From assembly GCF_026151205.1 (NCBI RefSeq), contig NC_087076.1, positions 14,865,675 through 14,929,674 on the forward strand: DNA of 64,000 bases, given 5' to 3'. Position numbers and translations under genes: made by a program. The DNA is from Bolinopsis microptera. Lineage: Eukaryota; Ctenophora; Tentaculata; Lobata; Bolinopsidae. Below are positions 27,501-34,994 of this stretch, piece after piece (the stretch's first letter is position 1; every line of letters begins with the position of its first letter). The notes under the pieces are model-generated. The model did no database searches. It was given only the letters and a program-made list of their open reading frames with translations, and was not told the DNA's origin.

Positions 27501-30500
27501 TTAACTCAAAGACAAACAAGATCTTGACATCAAGACTGATAAGTGGTGCAAATGGTGCGTGGCATTACTGGCTCACTGCTAAATTGAACAAAGTAGAATG
27601 GGACGGAAGGTAAAAGATAACCAGCTAGGTTTATGTCCACTGTCCAGGTGTTCGGATATTTAACATATCATTAACAGTGTGTCAGGTATATTATGTCAGG
27701 TACTGGATTAACAGGTTGAATATTTTTAGTATTTACATTCTGTGACTAGCCGCCTGAATTCACCTCAGATGTGCGCAAAAGGACTAATCATTTTTATATC
27801 AAAAGGAACTGCACAACTATTCAACTACGCGAGGGTATTGAAGGTAAGGAAGTAGCATCGTACCCCGTACCAGTGGTACCAGTGGTGTCAGTGGTGTCAG
27901 CGAGTAGAGGGTAGAGGGTCCCCAGGGAAAACCAATTCCACTCACCCAGAGCACCAAAGGATCCGAGGCCCGCTTTTTTGACCAGAAGCAAGGAAATTGG
28001 TTAATTGAGGAGTAAATCGATCGTACTTAAACGATGCTATTTCGACATTAGTCAAGTTGCATAATTGGTTCAAAAACAAATGGCATATCTATAATTAGCC
28101 AGCTACAAATTGAAGTTCATGAAGAAGGGTGTGAACTGTGAATTTATGATTTTGAGGGTAAATTAAAAATTAATTAACTCCTACAACAAAGGGAAATCTT
28201 CGTAAAACTGGGGATCAGGAAATTAGCACTGAATATGCTTGTCAGTTGGTTTAGTAACGAATTGATGATTTATTGACTAATAAACAGAAATACAACGGCA
28301 AAGAATTAAGAAACCGATCGAGAGAAGAAACAAAACAAATTTATCAGATAATCAACTGACACCATTGAATCCCGTACTTATAAAAACGGAGGAGACGTTT
28401 TAAAAGGAGTCCTAGTCATCCTTATCGGGCACGACACTAATCGTGACGTCACAATTCAAAATATGTACTGATATCACGATAGTCGATAACGTTTAACATA
28501 TTTAATTAATTATACGTTTAACATATTTAATTTAATTATACTGGTTAGATAAACATGATAAAATGCACGCTGATAACTGAAAGTTAAACTGCATCTACTT
28601 CAGTAAGTTATAAAATAGAGGGAAATATGAAGAAGATAACCTGAATTCTGTGTAATGATGTGATCACGTGATATTATATGATCTCGTATGACTTTTAAAG
28701 AATCCCACGGGTCATGTTTAATCAATATCTCATATAGACAATAGCATTACGTAGTGCAGCGAGGAGTGAAACAGACGAGTTGTCAAGCATTATATCAACA
28801 TTAGATCCCAACACTACATACTTAAACTAAATGTCGGTCAGATGTATAAAACGCAAAACTTGCGATCATCCAACGAGCTTTTTAAAAAAAAATTACGCTT
28901 ATACCTATATAAGGACATATTAGAGTATATTTCAGCTATGGGTTCAAGTTTTCGTTTTCAAATAAAAGACAACGACGCATTATCAAAATAGCAATGTTTA
29001 AGTATCTCCATAACGTGCGAACGTTTTGAATATATATCACAGATTCAATCGACAAACAGTGCTGGCTTAAAACGTATATAGAATGATACAATACGATGAT
29101 CTAACATGGCTAAAGTAAACATCAATTAAAATATATTAAACCGTCGTGAGTCATTTGCCAATATATTCAATATCTTTTGACACGCGTTAGCCGATTTCAA
29201 TTATCGTTCATTGAATTAAAATTTCCTTTTGTACGGTTCCCTATGAGTCATCATTTTAATTGTTAGTCTTGATACAGCGAGGATCGACTAAAAACCCAAA
29301 AACGGTAAACTATGGACAGCAAAGAAATGCACAACAGCCAATGGTAACCAGTCACCAGTCACCAGTCACCAGTCACCAGTCACCAGTCACCAGTCACCAG
29401 TCACCAGTCACCAGTCACCAGTCACCAGTCACCAGTCACCAGTCACCAGTCACCAGTCACCAGTCACCAGTCACCAGTCACCAGTCACCAGTCACCAGTC
29501 ACCAGTCACCAGTCACCAGTCACCAGTCACCAGTCACCAGTCACCAGTCACCAGTCACCAGTCACCAGTCACCAGTCACCAGTAACCACCTAAGGAACTA
29601 TTGACAGTAAGCAAAGTAATGCACAATAGCCCACAGTAACACGATAATACACGACTGCACTTCTACCTTATCTGGGATCAAATATCTCGTACTATATATA
29701 TCACTATTATATCACTATTATATCACCCAAGAAGAAGATATACACTGTGCGCGACACGATAGTGTAACTAGATCATCTGTGATAACGGTCTGGAACTCAC
29801 TGCTACACAAATTATCACGGTAACTGTTTTTCTTATAATTATATTTTATGCGTCTTATAGTTGATACAAGAAAAACGACACTCTTCTTTGCGAAGAGGAT
29901 TAGGAATCTTGGAACTAAATTAATTAATTGTGTAAAATCTTACAGTCAACATATGTATTTATTCTACACATAATATATTGTACGTGGTATTTCTGTACGT
30001 GTGTTTCTAGTATGTGGGATATCAGTTGCAAAGCTGATCTCGAAACTTTGCAAATTTTCAATCGTTTAAAAGGAAATACGTTATTTTGATCCCTCCCGCA
30101 ATGTAACGGTATGTTCGGTATTTAAGTGGCTAAATTGGTTTTACGTAAATGATTCGACTGCAAACCACAAAATTCTTTGATTATGTTGAGCAATATTATA
30201 GAGCAACAACAGGATATTAAAATGCACTAATTCGCTCCAACAAAAAAGTTACAGAACCAGTAACCACCTCACCCATATCATTTACCAGTCGTTTGCAGGT
30301 CATATCAGAAATGGGTTATTATAGAGATTTACCTCTTATTACCATAAATTACTTCTAATCACCATAAATTATATCTAATTACTTATTAACAAATTGTAAT
30401 TACATGCCATGAACTTTATTTAATTACCGCTGATGACGATCTCGATGATATCCCCAGGTAAGAAGCGGTCCTCCTCTCCCACAACTTGTAACTTGTACTC

Positions 30501-32745
30501 AGAGTCAAGTTCATTATGTCTGAAGAAGCAGAGCTGAGGTAGTGAGTATCCCTGGTCACCAAACTGAAGATATTTTACAGGTTAGTGAGTATCCCTGGTC
30601 ACCAAACTGAAGATATTTTACAGGTTAGTGAGTATCCCTGGTCACCAAACTGAAGATATTTACAGGTTAGTGAGTATCCCTGGTCACCAAACTGAAGATA
30701 TTTTACAGGTTAGTGAGTATCCCTGGTCACCAAACTGAAGATATTTTACGGGTTAGTGAGTATCCCTGGTCACCGAACTGAAGATATTTACAGGTTAGTG
30801 AGTATCCCTGGTCACCAAACTGAAGATATTTTACAGGTTAGTGAGTATCCCTGGTCACCGAACTGAAGATATTTACAGGTTAGTGAGTATCCCTGGTCAC
30901 CAAACTGAAGATATTTTACAGGTTAGTATCCCTGGTCACCAAACTGAAGATATTTTACAGGTTAGTATCCCCTTGTGTCAACTTCATTATTTCAAGTGTC
31001 ATACAGGCGTAATTTCCCTTCGCAAATTATCATAACATCCGCTGACTAAATTTGAATTGACCAAGACAATGTTATTTTGGGATATCGACTGACAAGTATT
31101 TTCCGAATAACTTTTAAATTTTCGATGTCGTTTAACTCGAAATAGTAAAACGCCGATATTTAACTCTTGCTGGAGCCTTGCTATATGGTTAATAGTCACA
31201 CAATTCGCGGCAGTATCTAGATAACTTGACTACTGCTAACATGGGATTGGATCGGGCAGTATCCACGAACCTTCACACAGCTTTTTACAACTCCACGAAG
31301 AATTATTGTGAAATTCTACCGTAGTTATGGAGTATAAGTTATAACGTTAGAATTGGACGGCGAAATTGTACTGTAATCTTTCTTGTAATTAACCTAATAA
31401 GGCGTAAGTTGTAATATAAGTCATGATTGAGTAGTCAGCTATACTATTATTTACCGTCACCCTGAACTACGACGACCATCTAAATATGCGAAACAAAGCT
31501 ATTGTTTACAGGTAAAACACGATCTTTAAGCCTTCGATTCAGTTTTAAATATAATGACCAACTCTCTACAGGGAAAGGGAGAGGGAGAGGGAAAGGGAGA
31601 GGGAGAGGGAGAGGGAGAGGGAGAAGGAGAGGGAGAGGGAGAGGGAGAGGGAGAGGGAGAGGGAGAGGGAGAGGGAGAGGGAGAGGGAGAGGGAGAGGGA
31701 GAGGGAGAGGGAGAGGGAGAGGGAGAGGGAGAGGGAGAGGGAGAGGGAGAGGGAGAGGGAGAGGGAGAGGGAGAGGGAGAGGGAGAGGGAGAGGGAGAGG
31801 GAGAGGGAGAGGGAGAGGGAGAGGGAGAGGGAGAGGGAGAGGGAGAGGGAGAGGGAGAGGGAGAGGGAGAGGGAGAGGGAGAGGGAGAGGGAGAGGGAGA
31901 GGGAGAGGGAGAGGGAGAGGGAGAGGGAGAGGGAGAGGGAGAGGGAGAGGGAGAGGGAGAGGGAGAGGGAGAGGGAGAGGGAGAGGGAGAGGGAGAGGGA
32001 GAGGGAGAGGGAGAGGGAGAGGGAGAGGGAGTCACCAGTCACCAGTCACCAGTCACCAGTCACCAGTCACCAGTCACCAGTCACCAGTCACCAGTCACCA
32101 GTCACCAGTCACCAGTCACCAGTCACCAGTCACCAGTCACCAGTCACCAGTCACCAGTCACCAGTCACCAGTCACCAGTCACCAGTTAGTTGCAGCAGTA
32201 GACGCTCCAATTGACGCTATAATAGCACTTTTGCCTTGTGTACTTATTATTTTCACTTGGATACAGATTGCTATTGCACAAGTACAGTGTGCTTGTCAAG
32301 GCTCACAGTACGTCGCGGCTGCATGCTGCTCGTGTATGTAACGCACAGAACACGCAGCTTTTGCAGGTACTATTCAATTTAACAAATTTATCATTTTATT
32401 CTTATTTAAATGTCGTTTTATGTTGACCAAAGAAAAAAAGTCTATGAAGTTTAAAGAAACAAAACGTGGCTTTGTTTAATAGTCATGTTAAATTTTCAAA
32501 ATAAATGTCATCCACGCTAAAGAATGCGTTATATTAAGTAGTTATAAGTCATATCAAGTATTAAAAAGTAAGTAAACAAGATTAAGTAATATTTAAAATA
32601 AAAGAAGACTTATAAATGAGTTAAAGAAGTATTTCCACGGACCTTCTGCAGTATTGAGTTGAATATTTTGATGCGTATATTATCATCCCCCTCATCTATC
32701 TCTAACACTTGTCTGTGAAAACCGAACTTGTATACCAACTGCATT
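4778..32745 (-). CDS. PRKD: Protein kinase D (PRKD family) gene, about 18 coding exons
   Basis: Diacylglycerol-regulated serine/threonine kinase acting at the trans-Golgi and plasma membrane downstream of PKC. In coding order the exons are 32745-32643, 30563-30428, 22569-22438, 18252-18134, 15184-15071, 12289-12166, 12027 to about 11869, about 10600 to 10343, 9344-9152, 8992-8864, 7520-7440, 7279-7138, 6576-6430, 6221-6103, 5978-5850, 5603-5420, 5258-5076 and 4929-4778. They encode, in order, a ubiquitin-like region, C1a, C1b, an acidic linker, PH and kinase domains: the PKD order. Phases agree at every join except the two linker edges near 11.87 and 10.6 kb. Predicted length is about 865 residues against roughly 880-910 in vertebrates. 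The first readable Met is at 32744; a further 5' exon may exist because a splice acceptor precedes it. Oddities: one activation-loop serine is replaced, the C-tail is short, a sulfotransferase gene is nested within, and introns are rich in satellites and MITEs. Confidence 0.94.
5636..5803. repeat. Four-copy minisatellite in a PKD kinase-domain intron
   Basis: Four tandem units of about 42-44 bp, each containing atcattggtttttattc and ending in gattcgccggtga-like sequence. They fill most of the intron between the exons at 5603 and 5850. Copies are nearly identical, pointing to recent expansion. Confidence 0.9.
7138..9344 (-). CDS. PRKD: PKD PH domain, four exons
   Basis: Exons 9152-9344, 8864-8992, 7440-7520 and 7138-7279 encode [69 protein letters not shown], a middle strand segment, and the closing helix [17 protein letters not shown]. 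The motifs match PKD PH domains: the KEGW-like start, Y-KEIPL-EIL-like centre, and W--AI--ALMP end. The PKD PH domain is autoinhibitory and reports PKC or tyrosine phosphorylation. All four joins keep frame. The intron between 7520 and 8864 contains a complete mariner-type MITE. Confidence 0.92.
7590..7975. repeat. Cluster of inverted AAAAAGATGCG motifs
   Basis: Between the PKD exon at 7520 and the mariner MITE, the words aaaagatgcg and cgcatctttt recur at least eight times in both orientations with 50-80 bp spacing. The set could fold into several hairpins. No target-site duplication was identified, so the element class is unknown. Confidence 0.55.
7996..8762. mobile_element. Mariner-type MITE, 767 bp, in a PKD PH-domain intron
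   Basis: The element has near-perfect terminal inverted repeats of more than 30 bp starting CAGGGTGGGCCAAAAGTCAG at both ends. It is flanked by the dinucleotide TA on each side (7994-7995 and 8763-8764), the Tc1/mariner target-site duplication. The 'caggg(t)ggcccaaaa' type end is common among mariner elements. The interior has no transposase-length ORF, so it is non-autonomous or decayed. Confidence 0.85.
10343..12027 (-). CDS. PRKD: PKD C1b-PH linker, two exons with uncertain inner edges
   Basis: From 12027 down to about 11869 an open frame follows the C1b exon in phase: a Thr/Lys/Asp-rich stretch, then [20 protein letters not shown]. From about 10600 to 10343 an acidic, Ser/Glu-rich frame ([19 protein letters not shown], later [13 protein letters not shown]) ends in phase 2 and joins the exon at 9344 through an AGT codon. 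Low-complexity acidic linkers are usual here in PKD. No donor of the first exon and acceptor of the second pair perfectly; the best in-phase pairing is ACA|gtttgc with aaacag|TGC, or a small exon has been missed. Confidence 0.6.
12166..15184 (-). CDS. PRKD: PKD C1b domain, two exons
   Basis: Exon 15071-15184 encodes a serine-rich lead-in and then [20 protein letters not shown]. Exon 12166-12289 continues [18 protein letters not shown] and [15 protein letters not shown]. The second zinc finger is complete and matches PKD C1b, including the SY-PTVCQ-C start and the QG--CKDCK-N-H--C core. The exon ends in phase 1; the next exon (from 12027) opens with AC to complete an Asp codon and carries a Thr/Lys-rich linker ([17 protein letters not shown]) before the PH domain. 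Confidence 0.92.
12965..13030. repeat. Two-copy GC-rich direct repeat
   Basis: A GC-rich unit of about 35 bp containing ggaccggccgcggaactaga occurs twice in tandem within AT-rich intron sequence of the PKD gene. I see no coding role. Confidence 0.8.
16891..17291. mobile_element. G-tract-ended MITE with 8-9 bp target duplication
   Basis: A run of 19 G (16891-16909) followed by TAGTAATGACT faces, 360 bp away, the inverted equivalent AGTCATTACG followed by about 23 C. The flanks are duplicated: ggctgatcg lies immediately outside both ends (16883-16891 and 17292-17300). Inside are repeated ggggactaatggggactaa units. An 8 bp duplication suggests hAT-type mobilisation. The element lies in a PKD intron. 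Confidence 0.7.
17380..17692. mobile_element. hAT-type MITE, 313 bp
   Basis: Terminal inverted repeats CAAGGATCGACCGGGA and CAAGGTTCGACCGGGA (reading inward from each end) are flanked by a perfect 8 bp duplication, atcatgtg, at 17372-17379 and 17693-17700. GC-rich subterminal ccgggaccggga repeats surround an AT-rich core. No ORF. Eight-base duplications are typical of hAT transposons. Confidence 0.85.
18134..22569 (-). CDS. PRKD: PKD C1a domain, two exons
   Basis: Exon 22438-22569 encodes [18 protein letters not shown] and VKQGLQCK. Exon 18134-18252 continues [17 protein letters not shown] and then an acidic serine-rich stretch ending SSSESLVQ. The zinc-binding pattern of a C1 domain (H...CxxC...CxxC...HxxC...C) is complete across the join: His in LQHDL, then CDRC, CKRC, HKRC and REC. 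This domain binds diacylglycerol or phorbol ester and targets PKD to membranes. The intron between the two exons contains the sulfotransferase gene on the other strand. Confidence 0.92.
20501..20666. repeat. Three-copy 57 bp tandem repeat upstream of the sulfotransferase
   Basis: A 57 bp unit beginning tcagtcaccgcatttgtttg is repeated almost perfectly three times, ending about 50 bp before the sulfotransferase start codon. Because 57 is a multiple of three it creates an in-frame 19-residue repeat in an ORF from 20411, but that ORF overlaps the sulfotransferase in another frame and is probably not translated. The repeat lies in the likely 5' UTR or promoter. Confidence 0.85.
20715..22102 (+). 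CDS. Golgi carbohydrate 6-O-sulfotransferase (CHST family), nested in a PKD intron
   Basis: Type II Golgi membrane enzyme that moves sulfate from PAPS to the 6-O of Gal, GalNAc or GlcNAc in glycans. Two exons, 20715-21161 and 21302-22102, join in phase 0 to give 415 residues, close to the usual 390-480. A short cytosolic tail precedes one signal-anchor helix ([18 protein letters not shown], about residues 12-29), then a stem. The 5'-phosphosulfate-binding loop is [13 protein letters not shown] (about 121-133) and the 3'-phosphate site is [12 protein letters not shown] (about 261-272). Both are diagnostic of the GST/CHST1-7 branch. The gene lies wholly inside the PKD intron separating the two C1a exons, on the opposite strand. 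The start was chosen because it opens directly onto the anchor. Acceptor specificity cannot be read from sequence. Confidence 0.93.
22835..23186. repeat. Perfect 115 bp inverted repeat flanking a tRNA-like sequence
   Basis: The arm 22835-22949 is, by eye, an exact reverse complement of 23072-23186. The 122 bp spacer plus part of the right arm contains a tRNA-like sequence. Identity over 115 bp implies a very recent duplication. Best read as two head-to-head copies of a tRNA-derived SINE, one 5'-truncated. It lies in the PKD intron upstream of C1a. Confidence 0.85.
23024..23099 (+). tRNA. tRNA-like sequence (probable SINE head or tRNA pseudogene)
   Basis: Box A is readable as TAGTTTAGCGG and box B as GGTTCAATTCC. 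The T arm is CCGGG-TTCAATT-CCCGG with five perfect pairs, and the anticodon arm is CCAGT-7 nt-GCTGG with loop CCGGATA (GGA in the anticodon position). The acceptor strands pair only out of register by one base with one mismatch, and U33 is missing, so a functional tRNA is unlikely. It is more probably the promoter head of a tRNA-derived SINE. Confidence 0.5.
25043..25563. repeat. Minisatellite of about 48 CTACAATTCC-type units
   Basis: About 520 bp of tandem 10-12 bp units with consensus ctacaattcc(a/t), varying at one or two positions per unit. It lies in the large PKD intron between 22569 and 30428. The interspersed variants suggest an older, slowly homogenised array. Confidence 0.92.
29345..29588. 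repeat. Heptamer satellite (AGTCACC)n, about 34 copies
   Basis: A perfect or near-perfect array of the 7-mer agtcacc, over 230 bp. It reads through all three frames as a repeating peptide, so the ORF over it is an artefact. The same heptamer, in the same orientation, forms a second array at 32032-32187. Confidence 0.95.
30428..32745 (-). CDS. PRKD: PKD N-terminal ubiquitin-like region, two exons
   Basis: Exon 32643-32745 encodes [16 protein letters not shown] and runs to ILQK. Exon 30428-30563 begins [17 protein letters not shown] and ends [10 protein letters not shown]. Together they match the PKD region just before C1a (family pattern: IGL-RE-VLL, then KILLFRH, then EGDLIEVVLSAS). In PKD this ubiquitin-like fold promotes dimerisation and activation. 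The donor of the first exon reads gtccgt, a weak match to consensus. The second exon ends in phase 1 and joins C1a through a GCC alanine codon. The acceptor of the second exon lies at the edge of a minisatellite that repeats it. Confidence 0.85.
30541..30968. repeat. 43 bp minisatellite made of a PKD 3' splice site, about ten copies
   Basis: The 43 bp unit begins agtgagtatccctggtcacc and ends in ttttacaggtt. Read on the coding (minus) strand, each copy holds the first 24 bases of the PKD exon starting at 30563 (TTTGGTGACCAGGGATACTC), a branch-point-like ACTAAC, and an acceptor ending atcttcag. The first copy overlaps the genuine exon edge; nine more lie upstream in the intron. Confidence 0.93.
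31571..32031. repeat. Hexamer satellite (GGGAGA)n, about 76 copies
   Basis: An almost perfect 460 bp array of gggaga on the plus strand (a pyrimidine-only tctccc tract in PKD pre-mRNA), with a few gggaaa variants near its left end. It lies in the PKD intron between 30563 and 32643 and abuts the second heptamer array. ORFs of 158-279 residues over it are artefacts of the six-base period. Confidence 0.97.
32032..32187. repeat. Second heptamer array (CACCAGT)n, about 22 copies
   Basis: The same heptamer as at 29345-29588, directly fused to the end of the hexamer array with no spacer, in the same orientation. Both heptamer arrays lie in consecutive PKD introns. Confidence 0.95.
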
Positions 32746-33512
32746 CTGAAACGCCAAGTTAAATCGTACAGCAATTACCTTGTAAATCATAATTAAAGTC
32801 AATTAAACAATCATTTATTGGATGATTACTAATTAACAGTATTTCAGTTTGCATAAAGTGTCGCCTGGCAGCAATGTAAACACCAGGTGTTATGAACCAC
32901 GTGACCCACAACAGTAATCACGTGGTATCGTTATGATAACACGTGGTGTTGTTATGGCAACATGATTCGTTGCTATGTCAGGTACCACAGGTACTGAGTA
33001 GAGTACAGTAAATAAAAGGAGCTACAAAGTTGGAATTTATAATTATTTTCAGGTGCATTATTCAGTGGGTCAGGATTGAACTTGCACAGCTCAATTTTAA
33101 TTATTTAATGTTATCTTGATGATAAAACTGCGTTGAAATTGAGCATTTTCCCTTCGAGAACGCACAAAAGAAACCAATCATGCGCCGAACAACTGGCACA
33201 GTTTCGTGACTACTATTTATAGTAATCACGAAACTTTTTATAAATACGCACTAGCTATAAATCTCTCATCTTGCACTCCCCCCGACAAGAAGAATAATAA
33301 TAGTTTTGTAAAATTTAGCGGTGGCAACATGTGCAGAGTGTGCACCGCCGTTATTTAGCAGCACGTGCCACTTTCTAACACCCCTTTATCACCACGGAGT
33401 TATAGAAAGTTAACAAAAGAGAAGTAAATGGTCGTTAGGAGAACTCTAAACTCAATGCTATATATAATATATATTATATATATATATATTTATATAATTG
33501 TGGGTGGCGTCT

Positions 33513-33985
33513 ATGGCGGCATTTTGTGAGGATCTCCGTCCTGGAGTTAAGTGTGGGTCACCACACGGCAGTGCAACTGCCGCTCCAGGAACTCCTGCCC
33601 ACTAGACGGAAAGTGCCTATCGAAGTCTGTGGTATACATGGCGACCCTCCGTACGGAAAATGAGAAGCACCACTACATCGGAATGACGGAGGGCACATTC
33701 AAGGACCGGTACAACGGGCACACGTCATCATTTCGCCTGGAGCGGTACCGAAATAGAACCAAACTGTCGGAGAAGATCTGGTCCTTCAAAGACCGTGGGT
33801 TAGAATTCAGGATCGAATGGAAAATAATCAGACGTGGACACGGATACAGAGCCGGCCAGAACAGCTGCGATCTGTGCACGTCTGAGAAATTAGAAATCTT
33901 ACTTCGATCCTCTGACCCACACTTACTTAACTCCAGGACGGAAATCCTCACAAAATGCCGCCATAAACGGAAATTCCTTTTATAA
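33513..33985 (+). mobile_element. Penelope-like element fragment with GIY-YIG endonuclease domain
   Basis: The ORF from about 33551 to 33985 encodes the Cys-rich lead CNCRSRNSCPLDGKCLSKSV and then the GIY-YIG core (HHYIGMTEGTFKDRYNGH), an arginine-containing helix, and SEKLEILL. This is the endonuclease end of Penelope-like retroelements. No reverse-transcriptase part is present. The fragment ends are inverted copies of each other: atggcggcattttgtgagga and its reverse complement bracket it (33513-33560 and 33914-33965). It lies between the first PKD exon and CapZ beta. Confidence 0.85.
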
Positions 33986-34281
33986 TCTAATGACTCATAC
34001 ATCTAACCCCTAGTATTGTTTCACGAGTGATTGTTTATGTTAAATTTTAGCTTTGTAATTTTGATTTTAGTTCCTATGCCTCAGTTGTCACTGATGATAT
34101 CATGGTTTTGTATCATGATTGAAACATTTGTCTGACTCAACCGGTCGTTTCATTTTGTATATATTTATATATATATTCTCACTTACCTTGTAGTTTAGAA
34201 TAATTGATGATAACATAGAACACTGCGAGGATCTCGTTACTTCAGGTCATTGACGGTGTATTCAGGTCATTACGCTACAAT

Positions 34282-34352
34282 TAAATTTACATCAGTTTTA
34301 CATCAGTTTTACATCAGTTTTACATCAGTTTTACATCAGTTTTACATCATTT
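34282..34352. repeat. Six-copy (TTTTACATCAG) repeat
   Basis: Six tandem 11 bp units between the PKD 5' end and CapZ beta. Non-coding. Confidence 0.85.
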
Positions 34353-34994
34353 TTTCAGCTGCTACTAAATAAAGCAGCTGTGGTAGCTACAATCTACATT
34401 TAACTCTAAAAAATGTATACGGAAACAGCAAACCTTCACACCTGACCAGCACTCGGCGGTGAAATTTGCCAGCTAATTAACGGCGCTGTATAATGTACAA
34501 CAATCAACAGAGCAGCGGTGGTACAGTATATTTGGCACAAACTTAATACAGCACATGTTGTGGATTTCATTATTATTATATCTATATACAATCTTTAATG
34601 CTCTCTCTATGAGAAATGTTTATTGTAAATGAATTTCAATATAATGGGAATAAAGTTACCAAAAATAGCATCATGCAATTGTTGGTTATTACTATTATTA
34701 GTGATTTAAGGTATAAAATATTTAGTTTTAAATGTACAAAAGTTCTCGTAATAATATTAATTAGTAACAATCTATAAAATTAAATATTTCAGCATAAAAT
34801 CATCACATATCAAATTACTTTGCGTCAATCAATACACAGAACAATAGCAATACCCCGCTTCATCTTGGGGAGAACCACGTTAGACTAAATTTCCCGGTAA
34901 ATCGCGGTTCCCGGTAAATCGAGGTTTATCAGGGCATAGTAAATCAGGTTTTACTGCAGTTAGTTTCTATTTCACGTAACAAAACACAACTTCT

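Noticed and set aside
29260-29604. 114-codon ORF with a repeating heptad peptide
   Set aside because: It is a read-through of the AGTCACC heptamer satellite, since seven bases times three give a stop-free period.
31502-32341. Long ORFs (158-279 codons) in several frames on both strands
   Set aside because: They are translations of the GGGAGA hexamer and CACCAGT heptamer arrays, which have no stop codon in several frames. The array lies within a PKD intron.
34195-34250. Possible first exon of PKD (minus strand, MLSSIILNYK followed by gtaagt)
   Set aside because: The donor is good but the phase does not join usefully with the exon at 32745, and I cannot tell it from chance.
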